DNA of 64,000 nt from Acanthopleura granulata (GCA_016165875.1 JABBOT010000039.1:372001-436000); one strand, 5' to 3'. Shown: positions 49,273 to 61,901, counted from the first letter of the stretch. Numbers and translations: made by a program. The notes: generated by a model not told the origin, from the letters alone.

Positions 49273-51814
49273 ACCCTGGTCATTCCCCGATATTGAGTGT
49301 ACATCACTGCATGTTCGTCAGTAACTAAACAAAAATAAATGTGCTTTACGCCAGCCACTTCAACCCATAAACCTAATCGTCCAGTGAGACATCTTTTGGT
49401 AGGGCGATAAGCAACAGTCAAGTAAACAGATAAATAAGTATTGTCACACAGGATTCCGTGTAATGCCATCAGACGTAATGAATGCAAAAGAATCGACTAA
49501 GGATGAATTAGGACATGTTGGAAACGTCACATTCAAAAGGCTGAATCTGGTGGAATGTTGTAATCTGTCCTAAAAGTGCAACACTGACGAAAATACACCT
49601 GATGGCTTTGTACTAAGTCAAAGGAGCCCTGCATGTAAAAGCCATATTTTTGACATGAAAAGCGGAGTACACAATTCTGACCTGTTCTCAGAACGGCTGA
49701 TCATTTAACCTTGGAGATATAATATGATCTGAATTTCGTCTTTGTGTTCCTAAAGCACAAAGCCCGTGATCATCTCTGCTCTGACACATGTCCACCCGAG
49801 ATCACAGGCGCCCAATGGAGCACGGAAAAATGAATCAAGATAAGAGAGTCTCCATGGCTTTCACAACAGAGTTCCAGTCTGTCGTTGGCTTTGTTGCTTG
49901 GAATGAAACGGACTCCTAATTAATTGCTTTTGGAGATTAAGGTATATAAGACAGGTATAATCGAAAGACTAGCTGCACGTAGTTTCGGGGTTAACGTTTT
50001 TATCCAGCTTTAATCCCACATGTCCTATCTTTTCCGGGAGGCCCGTGATTACCTTAGCAGGCTATCGGAGCGTTCTGTTTCCCTACACCTTTGTCCTCGC
50101 CTCTTCTTCCTTGATCAATTTGCCTCCGCAGCAAGGGGTCAGCGCCGCGCAATGAGCTTAGGATGTCCTCTTGAGGCCGGCCCTGGAGTATTGACACTGA
50201 TGCATCTGGAAAACCTCGCCTTTCCTTCAATCGTTTAACTCTGCCAAATCTCGAAAGACCATCGACATACGATTGGCTCGATATACCGCCTCCGTTTGGA
50301 GCAGTGGATGAAAAATCGACCTGCTCTGAGCGGTTTTAGACGTTTCACAACTTATCTCGTTTGTGCTTCTGCAATATAAATCCGATTGCCAAATCATGTT
50401 TCACATCTTTCATTGATCTAATTCGCATTATTGTTTTTTCTCCCATGCTGTTGTCATCGATGTTTTATTCAATCCAATTGCATTACGAGGATTAATCGAA
50501 AGAAGAGAATATGCGATATTAATTCCTCCCCGCTTTCTTTGTGATCTGATGTTTTTTGGAGATATCACTCCAATGGGAGAAATAACCAACTCTCTGTCAG
50601 GCCTGAATATCGTCTCTTATCAGTCTGTTTGCTATACAGGTCCTTGATTGTATGGCTTCTTGTCAACGAGAATGAAAGGAAAGGACTGGCGTCTAAAGAA
50701 TTGGATTTTTTAGATTGTCACATGGAATTCTTGTGTATTGCCAAGAGGCATTTTTCGTGGGAAACGTTTCTTCAAGAATTTCTTAGCCAAAGAATTTATC
50801 AGCGACAGTTTGTTTTTTTTCCATTAAAGAAAATAAACAGATACCTCTTAGTTATTGTATAAAGACCCTGTCGGACACCCATATGTCAGAAATTTCATTT
50901 AACGTTATGCCAAAGAGTGAAAATCTCAACATGTTGATTTTGTATGTTTTGGTTCTTTTGCGCGTTCTAATGCCCAATGTCAGTGTTTTGGTAAAGAGTT
51001 GGGCGTTATATCTGTCATACCTGTCTTGAGAATTGTCTTATCTGAACACGGTATATATTTTTGATGAACACCATGGCCTACCTGTTCTTATTGAAGCAAT
51101 ATTGTTACATAAGCGTGTTTATGTAAAGACACTAGCCTATTTATCTAGTGACATCATGTTAGCTCCTTAAAGTTAAAAGTAACATCGCACAAAGAAAGGG
51201 CCTTAATCCATTATTTGACATACCCCCTCCTCCCCCCACCAGCTGTCAAACATTCGGAGTCCTGTTAGCATACATTTTTTTTTCTGGATAAAAAAGAAAT
51301 CATACGAGAAATCATCATTGCTAACGTGTCAATAGCAAAATATACAAAAACTCTAAAAGTAATTTGATGGAACAAATTGATTTTTCTTTTAAAAATGCGG
51401 AGGTCAGCTTTCATCCTTAGGGTTGGATGAATATGATGAATTGCAAACCCTATACTCTGCTGGATTAGAGAATGTGTTGGCAAATAACTCCGCACAACAC
51501 AGGATTTAATCAAATGTCTTCAGGCAACATTTGCGCTTTTGACATTCAACCTCCGTTTGTTTGTTTTGTCTATGACTATTGGTCGTGTTGTTATAGATAT
51601 GTCTCTTTCTTCAAGTTTGCATTGAATGGCACCTAAATATTTGATGACGCTCTGATTGTTTTATTCTTGCGTAACGCCAAATTCAACAACTTTTCAAGTT
51701 GCTTTTATCTTTTACCCGATAAAGACAGTTTCTTATATTTGACTCTTGCGCATGGAAATAAAGAATTCGTTTATTATATAGTGGCAGGGAAGCCTTTTTA
51801 CAAGTAAAAATGTT

Positions 51815-52960
51815 GGAATATGGCATTAAATATAGATCGAGTTAAGAAAAAGATGCATGACATTTCCACATTTCATTGTGCCTTGATCCAAAAGATTAGG
51901 GCGGAATTGGCACCTTGCTGTTTTGTGAGCAGAAAAGGTCAGTTGTTGCTTGTAGCCCCTCTGTGTTGCGAGACGTTGGGTCTGACAGTGTTATATACCC
52001 GACAGATTTGTATTCCTTCCCTCACTAAACATTTGATCAGTTTCAGAAACAATGCTTTAAACTACACAAACCGGAGCACGTCTCTGTGTGCTGCAAAGGC
52101 TTTTCATGTCCACAGTAGATTTACCCGAACCCTAGTTACTAAAACCTATTCCTTAGCTCTGAACAGCTCGTTCCACTGGCTGGACTTGTCAGCAATTAGC
52201 TGTAATATACACTAATTAAAATACATTACACAACCTGACATTTAAAAGTTTCAAGAGGAAGACAATGTTTTTAATATGACAGCCATAAACGCAACCAAGG
52301 ATGCCTTGGGTGATCTTACCCTGCCGTTACTGCCGTTCAGCCTGTGGTAAATGTGAATTATATATAACTATGACACTGTGTATAAATAGGCTTTTGGACG
52401 ATCTCCGCTTATTAAGAAAGCGATGTCCATAGCAGCACTATAGAAATCCCGGGGAGATGGTCTGAATTGGCCCGAGGATTATAAAAAAACACATCCTCCC
52501 GCAGAAAAGGAGTGTGATTTACATCATGAACTGGGCGGAACTCTTATTTTAGCCTGAAGGACTAGGCTCTTAGCCGGCTGTTTTTGGTTTTATTACAAAT
52601 TTCTCATTTCTCCCCCATTCCGTAATAGAGTCTACACGATCAGTGGAAACAGGGCCGTTTATTAAGCGAGGAGTAATTAATACAAGGTAAAGAGACGGGT
52701 AGTTTATTCTAACGGCGCCTTGGGTGAGCTAATGTTATGACTGTGAGATATGAATGTAGAATGCACCTTCAGAAGAGGAAGGAGAGCATCACAGTGGCAG
52801 AGAGACTTGTTTAGAGGATATGGTATCTCTTCATATATGCAGGGCTCTTGACTATTCTAAATAACTTTCACCGGTATCTTACTTACCATTCTCATTTCTG
52901 AAAAGTTCGGTCTTTATTTATTTTTTCTTACCTCATTCTGCTTAACTGATGGTGCATGGA
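51815..52960. repeat. Intronic tandem duplication, copy 1
   Basis: Colinear with 53205-54560. Landmarks in order: GATCGAGTTAAGAAAAAGAT, GCTGTTTTGTGAGCAGAAAA, CCGTTACTGCCGTTCAGC, GTGTATAAATAGGCTTTTGG, AGCCTGAAGGACTAGGCTCT, GAGATATGAATGTAGAATGC, AGAGGATATGGTATCTCTTC, CTTACCTCATTCTGCTTAAC. No coding frame is shared between the copies. Confidence 0.88.
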
Positions 52961-53204
52961 GCATCTAAAGTTATGACTGTGTATGCTTATGACCGCGTTT
53001 GTTTGTTAGGAAAGGCAACTTCTTTTCTGTCTTCCACATTCAGACACTCCTTTTACCCATCTTCCTACACAGATTGACTTTGTTTACACTGTTTCTTTCC
53101 TTTAAAATATGTTACAGAAACACACGCGCGCTTGTCATATTCAATTGTCTCATCGTGACCAAAAATAATAGTTAGCTGGATACTAATTTGACCTTACAGT
53201 AGAG

Positions 53205-54560
53205 AACAAACTAAAACAAAGATCGAGTTAATGAAAGATGTATGTTTAAATTTCGTCGTCATCCAAAATTGGCAACTTTTGGCTGTTTTGTGAGTTAAAA
53301 AGGTGAGCTGTTGCGTCAAGTTTCTCTGTGCAGCTAGGGGTCGAGCGCGATAACGTTATATATATGGGAGCTTTCTCTGTCTTAATTGCTATGTCTAGCC
53401 AACGAAGGCTATTCTTTTGTTCTGAACTGATCGTTTCATAGGCTAGATTCGTCAACAATTAACTATGAAATACACTTACAGAGCTCCATCACACAATCTA
53501 ACGTTTAAAAGTTTCAGTATGACAGCGGTGTTTACAAAATGACATCCAGAAGAGCAGCCACAGTAGCCTTGGGAGATTTTAGTCTGTCGTTACTGCTGTT
53601 CAGCATTCGGTAAATATGAATTTTATATAATTATGACACGGTGTATAAATATGCTTTTGGACGATCTCTGCTGATTAAGAACGCAATGTTTTAGGACGAC
53701 TATAGGAATCGCGGGAACATGTCCAGAACTGGCCTTTAAAGAGGCCTGGGGACTCAAAAAAAGCACATCTTCCCCAGAAAGGTATGCCATTTACAACGTC
53801 GACTGAACTGAATTCAGTTTTAGCCCGAAGGACTAGAATATTAGACCGCTGTTTCTGGTTTTACTACAGATGTCTCATCTCGCCAACAGTCCTTAATATA
53901 CGGTCAGTGGAAATCGAACCTTTATTAAGCAAGGGTAATTATTACAAGGTAAACACGCTTAGTTTATTCTGGCCACGCCTTGGGTGAACTAATATTATTA
54001 CTGTGAGATATGAATGTAGAATGTACCTTCACAAGATAAAGGAACACAGTGCCAGAGAGACTTGCCTAGAGGATATGGTATCCCCGCATATCTTTGTTAT
54101 ATGCAGGGTTCTTGACTATTCTAAATCTCATATCAGGTCGATGCAGATTAACTTTCCAGACATAACTTTAGGTCTGGTTTTTCACAAACCCCAAAGCAGT
54201 CCGTGCCGATCTCAGTCGATTCTTTCAATATATTGGAAGAGGTATATGGTATTACTTTTATGTGAACAGTATATAAATCACGAACGAGTGGTAGTGTTGA
54301 GATTGCATTATGAAAATTTCGTTTGTTAGCGTTGAGACCACCGCTGGAGCAATTTGCCTGGTTGATATTTGGACTTTTATTTATACGGTGAAAGCTTTGC
54401 ACTTGGAGGGCTTGAGAACACACTTGGGCGGCTTGAAAAGGCACAAACCCGCCCTATGCCCTGCGTACCAGGTTTTCATTGGGAAGGTTATCATTCCAGG
54501 GAAGTGCAATCTTTACATATTTGTCTTACCTTATTCTGCTTAACTCGTGGCTATGTTGAA
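53205..54560. repeat. Intronic tandem duplication, copy 2
   Basis: Landmarks parallel to copy 1: GATCGAGTTAATGAAAGATG, GCTGTTTTGTGAGTTAAAAA, CGTTACTGCTGTTCAGC, GTGTATAAATATGCTTTTGG, AGCCCGAAGGACTAGAATAT, GAGATATGAATGTAGAATGT, AGAGGATATGGTATCCCCGC, CTTACCTTATTCTGCTTAAC. An extra stretch of roughly 350 bp, about 54130-54480, is absent from copy 1. Confidence 0.88.
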
Positions 54561-55420
54561 ATGGCTTGGCCATGCTCTCAGCCTATAGCTTCCGCACTAA
54601 CCTGTCTGCATCACCCGGAACTCATTCGCATGATCCTAAGCTAAGTCTGAATTCATATCGCCCCATTTTCTGCGAGCAATAAGGAAAATACCATTGTACA
54701 ATGAGACTGCTGTTCAGTGCAGACTTCATCATGTCCCTCACCGACAGCCTGACACAGCGTGATAAATATCACGAGATATAAGCCCGACACTGCAGAGCGC
54801 TGTAAGAGGCTACCGTGCAGTGCAGTGTACAAGTATACCGCGCAGTATTTATGGCTCTGTTCCTTTGCCTCTTGGACAAGATAAATACCATCCACTCGTG
54901 TGATTTAGGAGCAGTTCTCTCTTAAATCGTCCACTGATGGAAAAATAATAGAAAATGTAGACATTTGAGCCATTGTGTTTTCATGGATCCTTGAAAGTCA
55001 GTCAACCTTGGGAGTAATTTCTTTGTCCAGCTCGTGGGCTCGGAGAGCTTACATTACCTGGAAGCCAAATCGACTGATAAACGTCCGATCTTTGTATCCC
55101 CCGTTAAGCATTTCCCAGCGTCTAGCCTTCTCCATAAGCGGAATAAGCAGGACTATTACATCTAGCCTCAGCTTCCTTACTTAGCACTTAACATTCCTTA
55201 CGGAATGGGAGGCTATAGTAAGGTAGGACAGTGAAACACATCGTTCCCTGCAGTTCTTGTGTATTGCCTTGGTGTTTTATGAGCACGCATCCATCGAGAG
55301 GTGTGGCGTACTCCAGGGAGGAACAAAAGAGTGCACGGTTTAGACTTAAGACCGCTTTGATAAAGGCGGGAAGGAGTGTCACACTTCCTCGTTTACTCAC
55401 TCATATGATCCCTGCTTGCT

Positions 55421-55442
55421 TAAACATGTTTAAACATGTTTA
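55421..55442. repeat. Overlapping TAAACATGTTTA palindromes
   Basis: Two copies of the palindrome share their ends to give a 22-bp symmetric stretch. Confidence 0.8.
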
Positions 55443-55685
55443 ACTCTGCCAGACACTGTCCTTCGATTTTTCTTTTCCTTTGCTTGCCTTCTTAGAAACT
55501 GCTTACAAATAACAGCATTGGCTACCGCACCCACCTATCACTGCCACTATTTTAGTCAACTTTGACCTCTGCGACCCGTTTTACAAACAGGGTGTAAGCA
55601 ATACCATACATAATTGTCATTCCGACACATTCTGTAGCGATATGTCGCCACGGTAGCTGCGTTTGACGAAGCGTTATATCTTCTT

Positions 55686-55738
55686 TGCATTTATTTATTT
55701 GTTTGATTGGTGTTTTTTGCCGTGCCCAAGAATATTTG
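55686..55738 (-). mobile_element. SINE family 1 fragment, 3' end only, reverse
   Basis: ATTTATTTATTTGTTTGATTG, then GTGTTTTTTGCCGTGCCCAA and GAATATTTG. About 53 bp of the family 3' end remain. Confidence 0.75.
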
Positions 55739-56279
55739 CTGTGCAGTAATACCCACAATGCGACAGTTTCTCTTTAAACTTGGAGACTCCAAAACAGCAG
55801 TAAAAGCACATCGTTTTCGGCTGTATAGCTGGGCTGCGCTTAGTATATCTAATGAAGCGTAGAGGTTTAATCCGAGTTGGAAGGTTCCCTCCACCGGTTA
55901 ACCTTACCGAATTGCTCCCTTGTCGCCTTACTAACGTGATATCACTGAAATGAAAAACAAATCAGAAAAAGTAATATTTCAGAGTATTAGACGGCTTGCA
56001 GATCCCCTCAACCGGACGTTTGTCGTCTTCAAAAACGCCATTTATCTCAGACCAGAGCAAAACTGTGTCGTTCGCAAGAGTATTACGGTCTTATATATTA
56101 TATGAATTTTATTCCTTTAAACTTACACTGCGTTCATTACATTTCCGTCTGAAAAGACGATATTAAGACTTAAGTCTCACTACTTACTCTTTGCACGTTT
56201 GAAAACCCGACTTTGTTGAGCTCCAATGTCAATAGCATATAGAACTCCAAAAACCGTTTTCTTATTCCTCACCCTAAGA

Positions 56280-56410
56280 CCACTTTCACAAAATTTCGTA
56301 AGTCATATTTCTTGTAATTTTAGACGTTGTCTAGGCTGTAGGGCCATAAGATGGCGAGATTTACGAGAAACTTTATGAAAAATCCATTTAAAGACTTTTG
56401 CAAAAGTGGG
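56280..56410. mobile_element. MITE-like palindromic element, copy 2
   Basis: Left end CCACTTTCACAAAATTTCGT; the right end ends CTTTTGCAAAAGTGG. It shares with copy 1 the order: terminal repeat, CGTAAGTCA, an AGACGT-type centre, GGCCATAAGATGG, a TTTACGA-type segment, terminal repeat. Length is 131 bp. No coding capacity. Confidence 0.75.
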
Positions 56411-57128
56411 CGCTGCTTTTGTGCCAGACACCATGTGGGCATTATACAATCATTTGTCATCTTATGAACTGTAACCCATCCCATTATTCTTCCGATGCGC
56501 GTTCGATTAGACGGATTCTGTGTGCGACATGTTTGCGAAATGACCTTAGCCGTTCCACCCACCAGATCATCCTATATATCGTGGCTGAACAACGTGAGGT
56601 TGCTTGTTGCAATAAATAAACATGCGGTAAACGTGGTGGAATAACATGTTTCGATCTCAGTCTGGGTCTGGAATATCAGAAAACCCTCTCAAATCATTGT
56701 TGCGGCAAGGTTTCTTTTATTATATATGGTCTCTCTGTTGATCATCTGGTTAGGGAAATACTTGCCTGGATATGGAGTTATAGAAATAGTTTAATACAGG
56801 GTCAAAGTGCTGTATTTTTTTACATGGTTTCAGGATGAGACGATACGATCAGCGTTTGTTGTTTTGCGGCGACAGTCCTAAACTGAGATGACCTATTGAA
56901 TACAAAAACCGAGTTTGCGAAACTCGACTGAGACAGCAAACAAATAAATCAACCTGAATGGTTTCGGTAAACATGCTGTTAAAGGAACGACAAAAAAGTT
57001 CTTTCAAACAAAATCTGTTTATCTATTTTTTTTCATTCATGATCTCTTCATTTTACTTTCAACGATGATTTAAAATGAGATGCTCATGTTTTTGAGAAGG
57101 AATCTGTGCAGAGACTAATTTGCATAGT

Positions 57129-57321
57129 GCGGGCATGCAGACGATTCCGAGACCTAGTAGTTATCGTGCTAGCAGATAGTTCAAATCCGGGTCATGCTTT
57201 CTTCCCATCCAGTCGTACATGGTAAGGTATATCAGCTATCTCATCGATTGTTTCCCCCAGGCTCTGTCCGGTTTCTACCCATTAACACCGTGAAACTCCG
57301 ATAATGAATAAATAAACAAAC
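57129..57321 (+). mobile_element. tRNA-derived SINE, diverged forward copy
   Basis: A box-B-like TAGTTCAAATCCGGGTC near 57179 precedes GTTTCCCCCAGGCTCTGTCC and a degenerate end with an AATAAATAAACAAAC tail. The body differs from the family 1 consensus, so this may be a subfamily. Confidence 0.6.
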
Positions 57322-57915
57322 AGTAAGAACACATAAAATACATAAATACAAATCGTGGGCAAATCAACTATCTGCATAGAGCTAAGCCATGATTGTATCT
57401 CCGTCAGTGATTGCTCTGTGTCTACGCTCTACGTGAATATACACGTAGCGTTTCTTATGTATGTGTATTTAATGTGGAAATATAACAGTTGCAGCATGGT
57501 TAGTAGGAAACGTGAATCTGTAACATCACTGGTTGTCAATCTGTTCAGTATGGTCCAAAAATGTAATCGTAGCACTTCGGTCTCTATTTCCATGTTAAGA
57601 CTCGGCACGAAATCATCTTTCCCATGGTGCGTATTTTGTTTGTGGAAAATCACAGTTGACCTGACACTTGGCAACTAATGCTTAATTCAACAATATTTAA
57701 ACTGTATATTTGTGATAATGAAAAATAGGCAGTGTTTTTGAGGCAGTATAGGCTTTATCATGGTAAACTTTTTTAGTTCGATCTAACTGTGCATGAAAAT
57801 TTCTGTGGAGATAAGGAAGAGAAAAACTTTCTCCTTTACTTAGTATACGGCGGTTTTCCTCCACCCTTAAAATGGCTGGCAAATAGGAAATCATTTCTGA
57901 GCACGCCGTAATAAG

Positions 57916-58159
57916 TCCATAATCAGGATAGCGATCCATAGTCCCTTACCAGGGGAGCCATCCATAGTCCTTATCAGAATAGCGTCCGATAGTTTCGTAT
58001 CAGGAAAGGGTTCCGAAGTCCCTAATCAGGACAGCGATCCATAGTCCCTTATCTGGAGAGCGTTCCATAGTCCCTTTTTGGATAGCTATCCACAGTTCCT
58101 TATCAGAATAGCGATCCATAATTCAGGAGAGAGATCCATAGCCCCTTATCAGGTTAGTG
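57916..58159. repeat. 26-bp minisatellite, about ten units
   Basis: Degenerate units of the form TCCATAGTCCCTTATCAGG plus AGAGCGA, with lengths from 19 to 27 bp. The unit end varies (GGATAGCGA, GAATAGCG, GAGAGCGT). Confidence 0.9.
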
Positions 58160-58695
58160 ACTGAGAGCAGGAATTTGTTTGAGAAGTTTTGAATGGTACA
58201 TGTGTGGTGTTAAACAGACTATACCCGAAACTTTGGGCCCAAAAATTCATACTCCGTAATCATTTGAAATTTTCTCGCTTTGTCAAGAATAATACATCTA
58301 TTCCAATTCAGAAAATATCACATCGATGCCCGCATTATTTTAGTGTTGAATAATTCTGAATTTTGAAAAGGTTCAGGAAATTCGTTACCGATTTTAAGAT
58401 TGTAATACATGCGCAGACCAGGGTTATAGTTTGCGAAAGGTAACTATTCTGGCGATTGTGAAACATGATATTAATCCATTGGATTTACGCTGGTCTATTT
58501 ATTTATATATTTCGTTGTTGCCAAGAGGTTCTGGTATAGTTTTTGGCTACTTGGATGCTCATTCAGGCTGCAGTGTGTAGAGAGGTACAGGGGTCTGCAT
58601 GGTTTGTTTTACTTTTAATTCCTGCTGAAAGTAATGCACAATCAATTGGGGAGGATAATTGTAACAAGCATCTGTCACTGTTGTTACTGTTGCAG

Positions 58696-58780
58696 AACCT
58701 ATCCCGGAGTATGTCATTGTCATCATCGTATTGGGATCTGTCTTATTGATTGTACTGGTCGCTGCGTTCTTCATCTACAG
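58696..58780 (+). CDS. Natriuretic peptide receptor-like, exon F (transmembrane helix)
   Basis: Internal exon of 85 bp with a pyrimidine-rich acceptor ending in TTGCAG at 58695 and a consensus GTAAGT donor at 58781. The frame from the previous exon gives EPIPEY, then about 22 hydrophobic residues beginning VIVIIVLGSVLL and ending AAFFIY, then the start of an arginine codon (phase 2). The order CGFDGSLC, short linker, single hydrophobic helix, F-[FL]-I-[YF]-R stop-transfer matches type I receptor guanylyl cyclases, where the kinase-homology domain starts right after the basic residue. No kinase-homology exon was found in the remaining 5.2 kb, so the intracellular part is outside the window or unrecognised. 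Confidence 0.92.
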
Positions 58781-60269
58781 GTAAGTGAGACATTGTTCTT
58801 GTTGTTATTTACTGTTTGCTGTTTTTCTTAGGTTAGATATCCACAACGCATTGTCACAGAATACGTCACACACTGTGTTGATATTCTAATGAGGACGCAA
58901 CAGTGATATAGCTTTAATGGAAGAAAGGGAAACAGCACTCAGGGGAATAATTGCCCAGTTTCTGGAGACTTTTTAACTATCTACTACAGTCACGTGCACA
59001 CATCAACCAGTCTGTTTAGCGGGAACTTGGTGGGCCAATGATATCCCTTTGCTGATAAAGTCATGTATTCCAATCCATCTCCTGATGGAGCCAATTGCGT
59101 ATGACGTCACAAGATTCCTACGAAGAAACGAGGAACACTCGAGACTGAATTCTTGGGTCAGAAATACACTACCAAGAGTCATACAATTTAAATAACCATG
59201 ATTATTATGTAAAATGCCAATCACATCAATAAGTCAAAGGCCTTTAACTGGTACAGGTTTCCACTGGGGACTCAAGTTATACCCAAGTTTAACGACCCTC
59301 GCCGAATATAGTGTGAATATATTGACAAATAATCCACTTTTGCCGAAACAAAGTTCAAAAGCGTGCAGCAATTTACAGAAATGATGTCAAATCATGGTTC
59401 GTGACTTGACAGTTAGGATCAGGAAATCATGCGCTAGGCGTTTTCCGCATGGTGTTTTTGTCCTTCACATGATTTCACACATGCAGTTATTGGAAGGACA
59501 ATTTGTTAATATAAGGCCTGTCTGTTCAGTGAAATTGTTCTGGTTACAGTACTTCCAGATTAGCCTATTGTTTTGGGGTTTTTTTTAGTGCTATTAACCT
59601 CGTTTGCTTGGTTAACGTTCCTCAAAGAGTAATTTTATCGTGTTGGTCATAATTGTATTGATAACTGTTTATAATCTCACTGAACGCAACGACTTTCACT
59701 CATCATAAGCAACTGGGCTCGAATCGTGTTGAAAAGAAAAACTTACAGCCATAACCTTACACAGTTTGGATTACTTCAAAATCAGGTCATTTAGTATTTT
59801 TTTCTTTATACCATTTTCTAGAAATTTTAAATACATTTTCAATGTTGCTCCACATGAGATTCATGCACTTTGTAAATATTAAGTGGTGCGCATGTGAAGG
59901 GTTATATAATGTATTTGGTTCACGAAAAAATACACAATACCTAGAATCACATCGCCCTAAAATTCCCACAGAGTTTACACATAACACAACGTTGAACAAA
60001 CAAGCTATACAATTCTTATCCAATACTTATACAAAAGAAAGATAAATACTTATATAATCATAATGTACACACTGTCAAATTTTGTATGGAGAAGGGATGG
60101 TTAGAACAGAAATAGCCGTTTGGGAGAATTAGGGCATTTCATGTTGTATAATTCAAAAGCTTATGCATCGCGTCATTGGTAGAAGCGCGGATAAAATGAA
60201 GCAAACCCCATCATTCATACCGGAAAGGAACACTCTGGCATTCAACAACTCTGCGTGGAATTAAACCTG

Positions 60270-60370
60270 CAGATAAAAGTAACTGACAGTAAGTTAGATG
60301 TTAGAATGGGATGGCCATCCAGATAATAGTAACTGATAGTAAGTTAGATGTAACAATACTCTGGCCATCC
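60270..60370. repeat. 50-bp tandem duplication, slightly diverged
   Basis: CAGATAAAAGTAACTGACAG at 60270 recurs as CAGATAATAGTAACTGATAG at 60320, each followed by TAAGTTAGATG and a GGCCATC end. Confidence 0.9.
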
Positions 60371-61765
60371 ATGAGTTCCAAGTTTTGCACGCCATTGTGT
60401 ATACTGAATGGGGACTGCACTACACACATTTCAACACGGATTACTCTGTACTCATTATAGAGCGGAAGCTTTTATGTAAAACATACACCGCCCCTCGAAC
60501 AAGGATTTCTCGAAAAATAATAGCCTCACACTGACAAAATATACACATTTTTTTTATTTAGTTGCATCAGTGATGGACGAAACCAAGTAAGCGTTTGGTA
60601 TTTTATTTCAAATGTTACGACTGAAATACACACAGCAAACGATTGCAGTTGACTTAAAATAGTGACTATATTTCTACTGAAATACTTTACTATTCATGTA
60701 GGGGTTAAACCCCTAACATCACATCATCGATAGTTTCTTCACATTCAGTTTTAATTATTTCTTCTTTTCATCTTTGGCCTATTTAACTGAGTGCACAGAT
60801 TTTTCTTGTACATATGACGGAGACCTTATTTATTCCAGGCTGTTTTCGATCTTTAATGAGCAATTTTCTTTAACTTGGAGGTTAATTACTAATGCATATG
60901 CATAAGCTTATGTGTCCGTCATTTTCAGTGTGTCAGAATTCGTTGACAGCGTTATGTACCCGACTAAATCACCCATTCCAACCTATATTTTGGTCATTCT
61001 AACCGAAACTGTTCACTGCATGAAAATGACGGAATACGTCGAATTTCCACGGTGATTTCGAATATAGCAACAACACTGAAGCAACTCAGAACAGAGTCTG
61101 AACAGGGCTGCGTCAATTTGTAGATCGGGTGTTCGAAGAGGATACAGGTCGGCCATGGAGATGAAGGTCAATGCTGCCTCGGCCGGAAGTGACGAAGTCA
61201 TATGGCGACCTGCGCAGTCGACTGCTCCTTATGACAATATTCCATCGACATAAACATTAACGTTGTTGAAACGTTAACGTCGACCACGATTCTTATGGAC
61301 GAACTATCTGACTGGGCCTTGTTTACTTCAGGGCTACATTTCATAGTATATTCAAACAATTTAGATATCAAAATCCATAATTCAGGCCCACGCACACTGT
61401 TATTCCGGTAATGAGGATTCAAACAATTCTACGTTTTTCTTCTTTTCTTTTCTATTTTTTCTTCCATTTTCAAAAATGCGATCGTGAAATGCTATGAATG
61501 AAATGTTTTCTTTCACGTACACTAATTTTTATTGACGCATATTTAATTTACAAAACCCCCGCTGTTGCCTTGGGAATAAACTAACCTGATTGAAAATCTT
61601 AAAATCTTTGTCAAACTTGATTGTGCAGGACATTGCGTTGCTGGTTTACCGTCATATTACTAGGTAGCGCCTCAACTGGCGAAAATAAAATCATTATAAT
61701 TGAAGTTAGTTAAACGAATTTCACAGATCCAAATTTTCTGTCAGCGGGGGAGGTCGCAGTTTTCA

Positions 61766-61901
61766 GTTTCTTTATATATGTTGTTATATGATTGGTGCTC
61801 AAAAATATTTCACTCATACGATGGCGGCTAGCATTGGGGTGGGAATAAATCGGGCAGAGCCCCGGGGAAACCATCACCATCCACAGGTTGCTGGCAGACC
61901 T
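61766..61901 (-). mobile_element. tRNA-derived SINE, family 1, reverse, 5' truncated
   Basis: TATATGATTGGTGCTCAAAA (internal deletion of the ACGCCGTACT segment), then ATTTCACTCATACGATGGCG, GGGCAGAGCCCCGGGGAAAC and CCACAGGTTGCTGGCAGACC. Confidence 0.85.

Larger units (their letters stand above)
45536..58695. other. Receptor intron, about 13.2 kb, with nested elements
   Basis: Phase 1 intron (G|AA glutamate) with donor GTAAGA and acceptor CTGTTGTTACTGTTGCAG. It contains an A-rich AAAC tract at 45.97 kb, a SINE 3' fragment with a 12-bp target duplication at 46.65 kb, a reverse SINE at 47.5 kb, a probable minus-strand coding exon at 48456-48812, two MITE-like palindromes at 49.15 and 56.28 kb, a diverged tandem duplication at 51.8-54.6 kb, SINE pieces at 55.7 and 57.1 kb and a 26-bp minisatellite at 57.9 kb. 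The stretch 49.8-50.6 kb is CpG-richer with no supported gene. Confidence 0.8.

Noticed and set aside
49943..49950. TATATAAG as a promoter TATA box
   Set aside because: A single match in AT-rich intron sequence without a supported downstream transcript is not evidence of a promoter.
51820..52215. 131-codon plus-strand frame in copy 1 of the tandem duplication
   Set aside because: The aligned region of copy 2 does not preserve the frame, so shared coding function is unlikely.
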